NCBI RefSeq assembly: GCF_005771435.1
Contig: NZ_VANI01000004.1
Coordinates: forward strand, 310,001 to 374,000
Source of the DNA: Microbulbifer harenosus
GTDB taxonomy: Bacteria > Pseudomonadota > Gammaproteobacteria > Pseudomonadales > Cellvibrionaceae
Direction: 5' to 3'
DNA length: 64,000 bases
The notes below the pieces were generated by a model. The model was not told where the DNA came from. It searched no databases and saw only the letters and a program-made list of their open reading frames with translations. The translations under genes and the position numbers were made by a program. Numbering within the stretch: the first letter of the stretch is position 1; the number at the start of each line of letters is the position of its first letter. Positions 8,683-18,094 of the stretch are shown piece after piece.

Positions 8683-10668
8683 TCAATCCCCGTAAATTAC
8701 TTTACTGTTTACCTTCACCGTCAGCGGGTGATAGCCCGGTTTGGCTTTCTCGAAAATGCGCTTGGCTTCGTCTTCCATGCCATTTTCCATCATGGCGCGG
8801 TACAGCGGACGCACGAACTTGTTGCGGCCGATGCCCACCAGGAATTCTTCCAGGCGCGCATTGGCAGGCGCGTAGTTGTTACGCACTGCGATCATCAGCC
8901 AGCTGAACGCCACTTCATTGTTTTTCGACTGGGTGAGTTTGAAGGTGCTGTCCAGTTCCTTCAGCTGTTCTTCAGTCAGTTTTTCCGGCATGCCGTCGAG
9001 GAAGTATTTCCACTGGTGGAAGGTCCAGCCTTTGGTATCGATGTCGCTCGCCTTGATCTTGCCGTCCAGCCACTGCTGGCGCACGGGGTCGATTTTGCTG
9101 AACGCATCCGACTGCGGGTGCGGGGCGCCCTCGGGAATGCCCGGCTCAAATACCCACTGGTTGATGCGCTCGCGGCTGAGTTTATCCGGGTACTGCTTCA
9201 GCAGGGTTTCATCCAGGTACTTGAGGAAGTCTTCCGTGGTGATGCTCTGGAAGGCGAAGTTGTTGAAGTAGTCCATCAGGAATTTATCGAAATTCTCGCG
9301 GCCGACTTTCTGCTCCAGTTCGTACAGGAACAGCGAACCCTTCTCGTAGGGAATATTCGAGAAGACTTCATCCGGATCGCGGCCGCGCATGTCGATGGCC
9401 ATGATCTCGTCCTTGTCCGGGCGATCGTTCAGGTCCGCCTGCAGGTCGTCGTAGCCCAGCGCCATCTCCATGTTGTAGCGCTCGTCGCCATATACGAACT
9501 GCATGATGCGGTTGGTGAGATAGGTGGTGAAGCCCTCGTTCAGCCACAGGTCGCGCCAGCTGGCGTTGGTGACCAGGTTGCCGGACCAGGAGTGGGCCAG
9601 TTCGTGGGCGATCAGGGCCACCAGGCTTTTGTCGCCGGCGATTACGGTGGGGGTGATGAACGACAGGCGCGGGTTTTCCATGCCGCCGAAGGGGAAGCTT
9701 GGGGGCAGGATCAGCAGGTCGTAGCGATCCCAGCGGTAGGGGCCGTAGTTCTCTTCGGTGACTTCGAGCATGTCCTCGGTGTCTTCGAATTCCTTGGCCG
9801 AGGCGTCGAGCAGTTCCGGCTCGGCGTAGACGCCGGTACGCTCGCCCATGGGTTTGAACTCGAGGTTGCCGATGCCGAGTGCGATCAGGTAGGACGGGAT
9901 CGGCTGCGGCATGTCGAATTCATACACGCCGTCTTTTTCCGTTTCAGGATCGTTGTTGGCGCTCATCACCGCCAGCAGTTCTTTCGGGGTGCGGATGGTG
10001 GCCTTGTAGGTCATGCGCACCTGGGGGGAATCCTGCAGCGGGATGAAGCTGCGCGCGTGGATGGCCTGGGCCTGGGTGAACAGGAAGGGGTGTTTTTTGC
10101 CGGCGGTCTGCTGCGGTTCCAGCCACTGTACGCCGGAGGCATCCGGGGAGGTCTGGTACTGGATGGCGACGCGGTTGGCGCCTTTGGGCAGTTCGATCTT
10201 GAGCGGGGTGCCGAGGTGCGGGTCGGTTTTGCCGAGGCTGAATTTCACGTCTTTGAGGTTGTTGCCTACACCGGCGCGCACGGCTTTGATGTCGAGGTCG
10301 CGGGTGTCGAGGATCAGCGACGGGTTTTTCTGGGTGAGGCGCTGGATGTCGAGGATGGCTTCGCCCTTGAGCACTTTGTTGTCGAAGTCGGCGGTGAGGT
10401 CGAGGTCGAGGTGCTTCACGCGGTAGTCGTCGGTGTTGGCGAAGGAGTGGTAGTCGACGCCGGATTTGGGCTCGGCGTCAGCGGTTTTCTGCCCGGGGGC
10501 GGCGTCTTTTTGTGGCTGATTGGCGGTGGCGGCCGGCGGTTTTTCAATCTGCTTCTGCTGCGCGGGGTCTTCGGATTTGCTGCAGGCGGTGAGGGTAGTG
10601 AGGCTGCAGGCGAGCAGGCCGGCGCCGATCAGGCGGCCGAGGCTTGGGGTGAACAATTGGGGAAGCAT
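8683..10668 (-). CDS. M1-family zinc aminopeptidase, lipoprotein
   Basis: The 661-residue protein has a signal peptide with the lipobox LTAC (C29), a Pro/Ala/Lys-rich linker, and then the M1 peptidase fold. It shows the substrate motif GGMEN (328-332) and the zinc site H355-E356-xx-H359 with E378 (HELAHSW... NEGF). The overall plan resembles leukotriene-A4-hydrolase-like aminopeptidases that trim N-terminal residues from peptides, here anchored in the envelope. The ATG at 10668 is chosen because GGAG lies 5-8 bases upstream. Extending to 10920 would pass into repeat element E3. It is a single-gene unit between E3 and the short secreted protein. Confidence 0.92.
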   Translation of the reverse strand: MLPQLFTPSLGRLIGAGLLACSLTTLTACSKSEDPAQQKQIEKPPAATANQPQKDAAPGQKTADAEPKSGVDYHSFANTDDYRVKHLDLDLTADFDNKVLKGEAILDIQRLTQKNPSLILDTRDLDIKAVRAGVGNNLKDVKFSLGKTDPHLGTPLKIELPKGANRVAIQYQTSPDASGVQWLEPQQTAGKKHPFLFTQAQAIHARSFIPLQDSPQVRMTYKATIRTPKELLAVMSANNDPETEKDGVYEFDMPQPIPSYLIALGIGNLEFKPMGERTGVYAEPELLDASAKEFEDTEDMLEVTEENYGPYRWDRYDLLILPPSFPFGGMENPRLSFITPTVIAGDKSLVALIAHELAHSWSGNLVTNASWRDLWLNEGFTTYLTNRIMQFVYGDERYNMEMALGYDDLQADLNDRPDKDEIMAIDMRGRDPDEVFSNIPYEKGSLFLYELEQKVGRENFDKFLMDYFNNFAFQSITTEDFLKYLDETLLKQYPDKLSRERINQWVFEPGIPEGAPHPQSDAFSKIDPVRQQWLDGKIKASDIDTKGWTFHQWKYFLDGMPEKLTEEQLKELDSTFKLTQSKNNEVAFSWLMIAVRNNYAPANARLEEFLVGIGRNKFVRPLYRAMMENGMEDEAKRIFEKAKPGYHPLTVKVNSKVIYGD

Positions 10669-10833
10669 TCGGGGCTCCATGATTGTTGTAATGGGGAAAT
10701 TGGAATTGGGTAAATTCGTCGCGGCACAGAATACCCAATTGATAGGGCGAGATGGAAATCCGGTTATTTCTTTGGTGTTTAAAGTAGTCCGGATTCTGGT
10801 GGTCTGGCGAAACTCATGAACTACGGTGGCGGT

Positions 10834-10941
10834 GCAGCTACCGGGTGGGCCTTTGTGAAACACGCCGTGAACCCATCCATGGGGGCTCTTCCGCGAGGTC
10901 CCTCTCGCGGAAGGTTTCACAAAGGCCCACCCGGTATCTGC
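10834..10941 (+). repeat. Covarying intergenic element E3 (type 3)
   Basis: The arms TACCGGGTGGGCCTTTGTGA.. (10839-10860) and their exact complement (10915-10936) form 22 perfect pairs, extended by four more after a mismatch. The module is CCGTGAACCCATCCATGGGG and the inner hairpin is TTCCGCGAG..CTCGCGGAA. It lies between the upstream ends of the M1 peptidase gene and the downstream end of the FimX-like gene. Confidence 0.9.
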
Positions 10942-10974
10942 CCCTTCGCATCGGATTTGGGCAGTTTCGTTCGA

Positions 10975-13059
10975 TCAATCCAGACTGAAATCAAAATCCA
11001 TCTCATCCCCCGGCGGCTGCACGTAGTAGCCCTGGATGTAGTCGGTGCCGGTCTGCCACAGGGTGGGCAGCATGCTGGCCTGTTCGACGTGGGGGACGAT
11101 GACCTGGGTGTTGATTTCCTTGAGCTGGCCGACGAGTTTGACCAGCGCGTCTGCGCCCTCGCCTTCGTCCTGCACTTCGCGCACGAAGGAGGCGTCGATT
11201 TTGGCGATGTCGACGTTGACGTGTTCCAGCGCTTTGAATGGACTCAAGCCAGTGCCGAAATGACACACGGCGACGCGGCAGCCCATGTCCTGGATCTGTT
11301 TGGCGAAGTCGCGGGCGGCGTGCAGGTTGCTGTTGATGTCTTCGGCGCGCATCTGGAAGGTGACGGTTTTGGGAGGTACTTTGGCGGCCTTGAAGGCGAC
11401 GCCGAGCCACGCGGGGAGGCTGGGGTCTTTGAGGGAGGCGGCGGTGAGGTGCAGCAGCAGGGATACGTCCTGACCTTTGGCGATCTGCGCGGCGGCGGCT
11501 TTGACGGCGGCGAGGATTACCCAGCGGTCCATTTTGGTGGAGAGGCCGGCGTCGCCGAGGGCTTCCAAAAAGGCGATGGGGGCGAGTTCGTCCTTGCCGT
11601 CCACCAGGCGTACCAGTACTTCGTAGATTTTCTCGCCGCTGCCCTGCAGGCTGAGAATCGGCTGGAACAGCAGTTTCAGGTTGCCGGCTTCCAGCGCCTG
11701 GACCACGCGGGCGCGGTGGTAGGTGTCGGTGTCGCCCTGGGTGTCGCTGTCGGGTTCGAACAGGGCGAAGGTGTTGCCGTCGCCTTTGCCGACGGCCTGG
11801 CTGTGGGCTTTGGTGGCCTGTTCCAGCACCTTGTCGGCGTTGCCGGAGGTTTCGCTCAACAGGGAGATGCCGGTGGAGGCGGTGATGTGCAGGGTTTTGC
11901 CGGCGGCTTCGAAGATGGTGTCGGCGACTTTCTGCAGCAGTTCTTTCGCGCGCGATTCGGCGCTGTCCGGGGTGGTTTCCGGCATCAGCAGGCAGTAGCT
12001 CTGCTCGCCGTAGCGGGCGATGATGTCGCCGCGGCGCACGCCGGCCTGCAGCAGTTCGGCGAATTTCATGTGCAGGTGGTCGGCACCGGCGACGCCGACG
12101 ATCTGTTGCACGGATTCCTCGAAGCGGTCGATTTCGATATACATCAGGCCGCCGGTGCGCTGGGAGCCGGCGGCAGACTGGATGGCGTTGTCGAGCAGCT
12201 GTACGAAGCGCTGGCGGTTGTACAAGCCGGTGGCGGCATCGCGGAATTTGGCTTCGTTCAGCTGGGCTTCCAGCTCCTCGGTGTTGCCGCTGCTGGCGGC
12301 GATGCGCACCTGCAGGCAGCGCTCTTCTTCGTACACGGTGGAGAGCACTTCGGCGCGGGTGGGCAGCGGCGCGCCGTTGACGGTGCGCGCGGTGAATTGC
12401 CACTCCTGGGCTTCCACTTCGTTGTTGCTGATGGCGCACTGGCGCAGGAATTCGCGGGCATCCGGCTGCTCACCTTCGGTGAGCATATCGATCAGCGGTT
12501 GGTATTCGATGTCGTCGCGGTCTTTGTAGCCGAAGCGCTCGGCGAAGGAGTCGTTGGCGTAGACGATCAGGCCATCGGAGACGTAGGCGATGGCGTCTTT
12601 GGAGCTGTCGAGCAGCTCGCGGGTGCGCTTGAGGGTGGCGACGTAGCGGCGCTCGTTGAGGCGCGACTTGCGGCGCTCTTCCAGGGCGATGAGTTCGCGC
12701 TGAATGACCAGCAGCAGATGCTGGTCTTCATCCACGGTGACTACGTCGCGGGCGCCGATCTTGAGCCCTTCCACGGCGGGTTGCGCCCCTTCGCGCTCGC
12801 TCAGCAGGATGACAGGGACGTCTTTCTGCAGCTTGCTGATGGTGCGGATGGCGTTGGCCGCCTCCAGCTGTTTGGTCTGCTCTGTGGCGATCAGCAGGTC
12901 CCAGGTGTGTTCCTGCAGGAGTTTGGTCAGGGCCGCCTCACTGGCCACGTGCTGGGCCCGGTTGGGACGGCCGGCGTTCTGTAGCATGCTCACCAGGCGC
13001 TGGGCTTCGGCGGGATTGTCGTTGATCAGAAGTAGGCGGATGGTGTTGTCGCTGCTCAT
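10975..13059 (-). CDS. FimX-like protein: REC-PAS with degenerate GGDEF and EAL domains
   Basis: The 694-residue protein has a receiver-like domain (1-130) without a clear phospho-acceptor aspartate (LLIATEQ where LLD is expected), a PAS-like segment (about 150-270), a GGDEF domain with RYGEQ in place of GGDEF, and an EAL domain with EVL in place of EAL. Loss of the catalytic signatures predicts a c-di-GMP-binding effector rather than an enzyme. P. aeruginosa FimX has the same order, the same EVL change and a degenerate GGDEF, and it acts in type IV pilus assembly and twitching. The start is the ATG at 13059. No pilus genes are nearby. Confidence 0.85.
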   Translation of the reverse strand: MSSDNTIRLLLINDNPAEAQRLVSMLQNAGRPNRAQHVASEAALTKLLQEHTWDLLIATEQTKQLEAANAIRTISKLQKDVPVILLSEREGAQPAVEGLKIGARDVVTVDEDQHLLLVIQRELIALEERRKSRLNERRYVATLKRTRELLDSSKDAIAYVSDGLIVYANDSFAERFGYKDRDDIEYQPLIDMLTEGEQPDAREFLRQCAISNNEVEAQEWQFTARTVNGAPLPTRAEVLSTVYEEERCLQVRIAASSGNTEELEAQLNEAKFRDAATGLYNRQRFVQLLDNAIQSAAGSQRTGGLMYIEIDRFEESVQQIVGVAGADHLHMKFAELLQAGVRRGDIIARYGEQSYCLLMPETTPDSAESRAKELLQKVADTIFEAAGKTLHITASTGISLLSETSGNADKVLEQATKAHSQAVGKGDGNTFALFEPDSDTQGDTDTYHRARVVQALEAGNLKLLFQPILSLQGSGEKIYEVLVRLVDGKDELAPIAFLEALGDAGLSTKMDRWVILAAVKAAAAQIAKGQDVSLLLHLTAASLKDPSLPAWLGVAFKAAKVPPKTVTFQMRAEDINSNLHAARDFAKQIQDMGCRVAVCHFGTGLSPFKALEHVNVDIAKIDASFVREVQDEGEGADALVKLVGQLKEINTQVIVPHVEQASMLPTLWQTGTDYIQGYYVQPPGDEMDFDFSLD

Positions 13060-13368
13060 TATGTTCCTGTTGTACTGCGTTGCGGCGGTGCTGTCTGGTT
13101 ATGTAATACCGCTTCCTTGCCGTACCTGGGATCTGTTTGAAATCTGTCGTGCGGAGCGGCCCAGGTGTTCCTGCCATCAGCCGCGAACCTGGTAGTTTGT
13201 CTGCCGCGGGCCGCGGGCACAAGTGCGGGGGGCGCACTCTGCGATGCGGTTCGCCAAATCCACAGCGGATTATTGCGGTGATATGCGTTTGCTGCGGCCC
13301 TTCAGGCACACTCAAATATCGCAATTGAGGAGGGAGGTGACTCTTTTGGACTGGCCCTTCCCTTCGGA
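13060..13368. other. 309-base intergenic stretch upstream of the FimX-like gene
   Basis: It should carry the promoter of the FimX-like gene. I see no convincing gene, repeat element or hairpin. A strong AG-rich run, GAGGAGGGAGGTGA near 13327-13340, looks like a ribosome binding site, but the frame after it runs antisense into the epmB 3' end and is not supported. Confidence 0.4.
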
Positions 13369-14418
13369 TTACACCGGCGTTTTTGACTTTTCTGCGGGGA
13401 TTTCCCGCACCAGTTTCGGCACCAGATAACCGGGCAGGCGCTGACGCAGGGCTTCCACCAGCGCGCGCGCGCGCTCGTCGCTCACCTCAAAATGCGCCGC
13501 GCCCTGTACCCGGTCCAGCTGGTGCAGGTAGTAGGGCAGTACACCGGCATCGAACAGGGTTTCCGATAGTTCCGAGAGTGTGTCTTCGCGGTCGTTCACG
13601 CCTTTCAGCAGTACCGACTGGTTGAGCAGGGTGACGCCGGCGGCCTTGAGTCTGCCCAGTGCCGCGCGCACTTCGCCGTCGATCTCGTTGGCGTGGTTGC
13701 AGTGCAGTACCAGCACCGGTTTCAGGCGGCTGCCCGCGAACCACTGGAGCAGCTCCTGGGTGACCCGCGAGGGCGCGACAATCGGCAGGCGGGTGTGGAC
13801 GCGCAGCTTGTCGAGTTGCGGTATCTGTGCCAGTTCGCCGGCGAGCCAGCCGAGCTGGCGGTCGCTCATCACCAGCGGGTCGCCGCCGCTCAGAATCACC
13901 TCGCGCAGATCCTGCTGTTCGCGGATATAGTCCAGTGCCCGCTGCCATTGGCTGTGGTTCAGGTGGTTATCGCTGTAGGGAAAGGCGCGGCGGAAGCAGT
14001 AGCGGCAGTTCACCGCGCACTGGCCGGCGGCAATCAGCAGCAGGCGTCCGCGGTATTTGTGCACTACGCCCGGTACTGGGTTGGCATTGGCCTCTTCCAG
14101 CGGATCGTCGCTGAAACCTGGGGTGGGCTGCAGTTCGGCGGCGCTCGGTAATACTTGCAGCAGCAGCGGGTCGCGCGGGTTGCCGCGCTCGATACGGCGC
14201 AGCAGCGGCCGCGGTACGCGCAGCTGGAACAGGCCGGCGGCGGCGCTGAGTTGCGGCAGTTGCGCGGGGGCCAGCTGCAGCAGCTCGAGCAGTTCCTGCG
14301 GGTCGGTGACCAGGTCGGCCATTTCGTCCTGCCAGCGGCGCGTTTGGGTGTCGTCGCTGCGCTGGCGGGCAATTTCGATGCGGCTGATTTCACTGGGGGG
14401 CTGGGCGTGCTGTATCAT
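13369..14418 (-). CDS. epmB: EF-P (R)-beta-lysine 2,3-aminomutase, radical SAM
   Basis: The 349-residue radical-SAM protein carries the cluster motif CX3CX2C (C134, C138, C141 in CAVNCRYCFR) and GGDPL. It belongs to the lysine 2,3-aminomutase family in the short EpmB (YjeK) form. EpmB converts L-lysine to (R)-beta-lysine, which EpmA attaches to elongation factor P. The gene is divergent from efp, 131 bases away, and epmA lies just beyond efp, which fixes the assignment. The start is the ATG at 14418. Confidence 0.95.
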   Translation of the reverse strand: MIQHAQPPSEISRIEIARQRSDDTQTRRWQDEMADLVTDPQELLELLQLAPAQLPQLSAAAGLFQLRVPRPLLRRIERGNPRDPLLLQVLPSAAELQPTPGFSDDPLEEANANPVPGVVHKYRGRLLLIAAGQCAVNCRYCFRRAFPYSDNHLNHSQWQRALDYIREQQDLREVILSGGDPLVMSDRQLGWLAGELAQIPQLDKLRVHTRLPIVAPSRVTQELLQWFAGSRLKPVLVLHCNHANEIDGEVRAALGRLKAAGVTLLNQSVLLKGVNDREDTLSELSETLFDAGVLPYYLHQLDRVQGAAHFEVSDERARALVEALRQRLPGYLVPKLVREIPAEKSKTPV

Positions 14419-14549
14419 AGGCGGCTGTTTTTGGCGCGGTCGGCGGCGGTACTGCTTTTGTGACGGGTATCTTTACTGGTCTGACCCGGTGTGGGGCGCG
14501 CGAAGTTTAATCAATCTGACGGCAGAATGCTGAATATTTCGAGGAACCC

Positions 14550-15122
14550 ATGGCTAGTTATTCCACTAACGAATTCAAAGGCGGTCTGAAGGTGATGCTG
14601 GACGGCGACCCCTGCTCCATTGTGGAGAATGAGTTCGTGAAGCCCGGCAAGGGCCAGGCGTTCAACCGTGTGAAGCTACGCAATCTGAAGACTGGTCGCG
14701 TGTGGGAGCGCACTTTCCGTTCCGGTGAGAGCCTGGAGTCGGCGGATGTGATGGACCGGGAGATGGAGTATCTCTACAACGATGGCGAGTTTTACCATTT
14801 CATGGAGCCGGAGTCGTTCGAGCAGCACCAGGCGGATGTGAATACGGTGGGCGATGCGGCGAAGTGGCTGAAGGAGCAGGATATCTGTGTGGTGACGCTG
14901 TACAACGGTGCGCCGCTGGCGGTGACGCCGCCGAACCATGTGATTCTGGAAATTGCGGAGACTGATCCGGGTGTGCGCGGTGATACTGCCCAGGGTGGTA
15001 CTAAGCCGGCGACGCTGGTGACCGGTGCGGTGGTGAAGGTGCCGCTGTTCCTGGAAATTGGTGATTCCATCAAGGTGGATACCCGCTCTGCGGAATACCT
15101 GGGTCGCGCCAAGGAAGACTGA
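14550..15122 (+). CDS. efp: Elongation factor P
   Basis: The 190-residue protein has the usual EF-P length. K34 in the loop PGKGQAF is the modification site for beta-lysyl-lysine and lies in domain I, with the OB-fold domains following. EF-P relieves ribosome stalling at polyproline. The start ATG at 14550 has GAGGA 5 bases upstream. The adjacent epmB and epmA genes supply the modification. The shared divergent region 14419-14549 holds the promoters of both directions. Repeat element E4 follows its stop. Confidence 0.97.
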   Translation: MASYSTNEFKGGLKVMLDGDPCSIVENEFVKPGKGQAFNRVKLRNLKTGRVWERTFRSGESLESADVMDREMEYLYNDGEFYHFMEPESFEQHQADVNTVGDAAKWLKEQDICVVTLYNGAPLAVTPPNHVILEIAETDPGVRGDTAQGGTKPATLVTGAVVKVPLFLEIGDSIKVDTRSAEYLGRAKED

Positions 15123-15165
15123 CCTTTGCTCGCTGCCATTTTCGCCATTCTTTTGGTGCGGTGGC

Positions 15166-15276
15166 GGCGAGCCACCGGGGATGGGTTTTCAGGACCGCTG
15201 TGAACCCATCCCTGGGCGCTGCGGCGCAAACATCCTGTTTGCGACGCTCCTGAAAACCCATCCCCGGCGCCTCGCC
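15166..15276 (+). repeat. Covarying intergenic element E4 (type 1)
   Basis: Arms are 15166-15194 and 15248-15276, about 29 bp with a few mismatches near the base. The arm core is GGGGATGGGTTTTCAGGA. The module is GTGAACCCATCCCTGGGCGC and the inner hairpin is CGCAAAC..GTTTGCG. It lies between efp and epmA. Confidence 0.9.
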
Positions 15277-15348
15277 TTCGATTCTTATTCCTGTGCCTGT
15301 CGGCGTATCTAAACTGAAGCCTCATCCAATTTTCTTGGATTTTTTTGC

Positions 15349-16317
15349 ATGTCTGACTTTTCTGTTTGGCAGCCCACTGCCCCGCTTGAAAACCTCCGTC
15401 GCCGCGCGGCTCTGCTCGCAGATATCCGCCGTTTTTTCAGCGAGCGCCAGGTACTGGAAATGGATGTGCCCATCCTGTCCCGCCGCGCCACCAGCGATCC
15501 GCATATCGATTCGATTACCGCGAATTGCAGTGGCGAGCCCGCGTATATGGCGACGAGCCCGGAGTTTGGGCTGAAGCGTTTGGTGGCCGCGGGGATTGGG
15601 GATTGTTACTACCTCGGCAAGGCGTTTCGCAATGGCGAGGCGGGGGGGCGGCACAATCCTGAGTTTTCGATGCTGGAGTGGTACCGGGTGGGTTGGGATG
15701 ATCACCGCCTGATGATTGAGGTGGGGGAGTTGCTGTCGTGGGTGCTGAGGATTCCGCAGGTACGTTCCTATAGTTACCGCGCGCTGTTTTTGCAGCATGT
15801 GGGGCTGGATCCGCACCGGGCGTCGTTTGCGGAGCTGAAGGATGCGGTGGCGCGGGTGTTGGAGTTGTCGTTTGAGCCGGCGGGGCGGGATGAGTGTCTG
15901 GATCTGCTGATGAGCCACCATATCGAGCCCCGAATGGATGGAGATGGGGGCGATAGGATCACGCTGGTGTATGACTTTCCGGCGACCCAGGCGGCGCTGG
16001 CGCGGGTGGAGGTGGATGAGCTGGGGGTGCCGGTGGCGCGGCGGTTTGAGGCGTATGTGAAGGGCATGGAGCTGGCGAACGGGTACTGGGAGCTGACGGA
16101 CGCGCCGGAGCAGCAGCGGCGCTTCGAGGCGGATCACCGCTTCCGCGAGGCGCAGGGCAAGCCGGTGTATCCGTTTGAGGAGCGGCTGGTGCAGGCGCTG
16201 GAAGCGGGACTGCCGAATTGCGCCGGGGTGGCGTTGGGGTTTGACCGCCTGCTGATGTTGGCGTGCGGGGCAAGGCGTATCGACGAGGTAATTGCATTTC
16301 CCATCGACCGCGCCTGA
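15349..16317 (+). CDS. epmA: EF-P lysine lysyltransferase (EpmA/GenX/PoxA)
   Basis: The 322-residue class II lysyl-tRNA-synthetase paralogue lacks the N-terminal anticodon-binding domain. It has class II motif 2 (AFRNGEAGGRHNPEFSMLEW) and motif 3 (GVALGFDRLLML). EpmA activates (R)-beta-lysine and ligates it to K34 of EF-P. The length matches E. coli EpmA (325). It lies 226 bases after efp, with element E4 between them. The start ATG at 15349 gives MSDFSVWQPTAPLENLRRRA, the usual N-terminus. Confidence 0.96.
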   Translation: MSDFSVWQPTAPLENLRRRAALLADIRRFFSERQVLEMDVPILSRRATSDPHIDSITANCSGEPAYMATSPEFGLKRLVAAGIGDCYYLGKAFRNGEAGGRHNPEFSMLEWYRVGWDDHRLMIEVGELLSWVLRIPQVRSYSYRALFLQHVGLDPHRASFAELKDAVARVLELSFEPAGRDECLDLLMSHHIEPRMDGDGGDRITLVYDFPATQAALARVEVDELGVPVARRFEAYVKGMELANGYWELTDAPEQQRRFEADHRFREAQGKPVYPFEERLVQALEAGLPNCAGVALGFDRLLMLACGARRIDEVIAFPIDRA

Positions 16318-16340
16318 TTTAGGCAGCAAAGAGGCTCAGT

Positions 16341-17192
16341 TCAGGCGCTCTGGCGGTCGTCGTCGTCCGTTTCGCCGTTGGGGATATGGGCGCTGCCGCG
16401 CTCGGGGATGAAATCGTAGCGGGCCACTTCGCCGACGGCGTAGAAACCGGCATTCAGCCAGATATCCTGCTGTTCTTCCCCCACCAGCGCCACGGCGTGC
16501 TTGTGGTGGCTGTGCAGTACTTCGTTGACCAGGTGTTGCACCATTGTGGTGCCGATGCCGCGCCCGCGGTAGGCGGGCAGGGTGCCGAGGTCGTAGAAGC
16601 CGAGTGCGTCGGCGGAAGAGAAGAGACAGCCGGTAGCGGCGGGGGTGCCCTGGAATTCGCCGAGGAAATACTTGAGCCGGCTGTGCTTGTGTTCCGGCAG
16701 TTCGGCGAGCTGGCGGTAGAATTTCTTGATCTGGGCGGTCTCGCGCGGGCAGTTCTGCATTTCGGCCACCAGGTCGCCATAGACCAGCAATTCGTCGGCG
16801 CTGTGCACCGCCTTGATCTCCAGCCCTTCCGGCATTTTTTCATCGGTGGCCAGTTGCTTCACTTCCGCCGCCATCGCGATCATCGGGGCCTGGCGGATCA
16901 GGCCTAGCTCCGCCAGCGCTGCGTCATCCAGTGGTTTGCTGGCGCAGTGCCACAGGGCAAAGGGGCTGTGGCGCTCGGCGAAGTAATCCACAACAAAGCG
17001 CTGCAGGATACGTGGCTGCATCACGGTGTTGCTGACCACCTGATTGAAGCGGGTGGAGAGCAGGCCGCTGTCGGTGCGCAGCAGGCCGGTAATTTCCTTG
17101 CTCTGTTTAGGGTTGAGCAGGTCGGCGCAGTACCCGGCTTTGTTTTCCAGGTTGCGGCACACGAGATTCTTGGCGCTGAGACTGTATTTCAT
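16341..17192 (-). CDS. GNAT-family N-acetyltransferase
   Basis: The 283-residue protein carries a C-terminal GNAT domain with the acetyl-CoA loop YRGRGIGTTMVQH and a late NAGFYAVGEVARYDF strand. The N-terminal half has no motif I know. The acceptor substrate is unknown. The ATG at 17192 fits the start of the conserved-looking region better than the longer frame to 17288, which would run into the cysE end. It ends in an acidic/Arg tail (GETDDDDRQSA). It is the last gene of a probable srkA-cysE-GNAT transcription unit and is convergent with epmA 23 bases away. Confidence 0.75.
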   Translation of the reverse strand: MKYSLSAKNLVCRNLENKAGYCADLLNPKQSKEITGLLRTDSGLLSTRFNQVVSNTVMQPRILQRFVVDYFAERHSPFALWHCASKPLDDAALAELGLIRQAPMIAMAAEVKQLATDEKMPEGLEIKAVHSADELLVYGDLVAEMQNCPRETAQIKKFYRQLAELPEHKHSRLKYFLGEFQGTPAATGCLFSSADALGFYDLGTLPAYRGRGIGTTMVQHLVNEVLHSHHKHAVALVGEEQQDIWLNAGFYAVGEVARYDFIPERGSAHIPNGETDDDDRQSA

Positions 17193-17254
17193 GGTTACAG
17201 GATAGTCCTGCCGTTGCCCGGCGTTTCTTTTGTTCGCATCCTGTGACAGCAGAA

Positions 17255-18073
17255 TCAGCGCAATTGATCCACCTGCGACAGCGCGCATTGGTCCATGGAC
17301 AGCGCCGGCTGCTCGCAGCTAGCGGTGCCGATCACTTTCGCCGGCACTCCGGCCACCAGCGATTTCTCAGGCACGGCCTTCAGCACCACGCTGCCGGAGG
17401 CAATCTGCGAGCAGCGGCCGATTTCGATATTCCCGAGAATTTTGCTGCCGGCGCCGATCAGTACGCCGCAGCGCACTTTCGGGTGGCGGTCGCCGGATTC
17501 CTTACCGGTGCCACCGAGGGTAACCGACTGCATGATGGAGACGTTGTCTTCCACCACCGCGGTCTCGCCGATGACGATGCCGGTGGCGTGATCCAGCAGG
17601 ATGCCCTGCCCCAGTTGTGCCGCCGGGTGGATATCCACCCCGAACACCACCGAGATGCGGTGTTGCACAAACAGCGACAGCGAGCGGCGCTGCTGTTGCC
17701 ACAGCCAGTGCGCCACACGCCACGCCTGCAGTGCGTGGAAGCCTTTGAAAAACAGGAAGGGTTCGTACAGCGAGTGGCAGGCGCTGTCGCGCGCCTCAAT
17801 CGCGGCGAGATCCGCGCGCGCCGCCAGGCCGATGCCCGGATCCGCCTCCAGCGCCTCGTCAATCACCTCGCGCACCAGCAGTGCTGGAGCCACCGCGCTG
17901 TCGAGTTTGTTGGCGAGGTGGAAGCTGAGCGCCGATTCCAACGTCGAGTGGTTGAGGATGGTGGCGTGCAGGAAGCTTGCGAGAATCGGCTCCCGCTCCA
18001 CCTGCACCGCGACATCCCGGCGAATCTGTTGCCACAGCTGATCCTGTGCCGCGACAGGTTTGAGACTTTCCAT
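17255..18073 (-). CDS. cysE: Serine O-acetyltransferase
   Basis: The 272-residue protein has the N-terminal helical SAT domain (about 10-140) and a left-handed beta-helix of hexapeptide repeats (about 150-235), with the active-site region HPAAQLGQGILLDHATGIVI and GGTGKESGDRHPKV. It makes O-acetylserine from serine and acetyl-CoA for cysteine synthesis. The length agrees with enterobacterial CysE (273). The C-terminal tail is the part that normally responds to cysteine and binds CysK. The start is the ATG at 18073, 21 bases after srkA, so the two are probably co-transcribed. Confidence 0.94.
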   Translation of the reverse strand: MESLKPVAAQDQLWQQIRRDVAVQVEREPILASFLHATILNHSTLESALSFHLANKLDSAVAPALLVREVIDEALEADPGIGLAARADLAAIEARDSACHSLYEPFLFFKGFHALQAWRVAHWLWQQQRRSLSLFVQHRISVVFGVDIHPAAQLGQGILLDHATGIVIGETAVVEDNVSIMQSVTLGGTGKESGDRHPKVRCGVLIGAGSKILGNIEIGRCSQIASGSVVLKAVPEKSLVAGVPAKVIGTASCEQPALSMDQCALSQVDQLR

Positions 18074-18094
18074 GATGAACTGCTCCTTATGCGA

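Noticed and set aside
8569..10713. A 714-codon open frame on the plus strand opposite the M1 peptidase gene
   Set aside because: It is antisense to a full-length gene with clear HExxH motifs. High G+C gives long open antisense frames and its translation has no domain-like pattern.
10816..12984. A 722-codon open frame opposite the FimX-like gene
   Set aside because: Same reason: antisense shadow with biased Gly/Val/Ala composition and no recognisable motif.
13327..13429. Strong binding-site-like run GAGGAGGGAGGTGA with a GTG-started frame
   Set aside because: The frame is short, runs antisense into the epmB end and has no domain or signal peptide.
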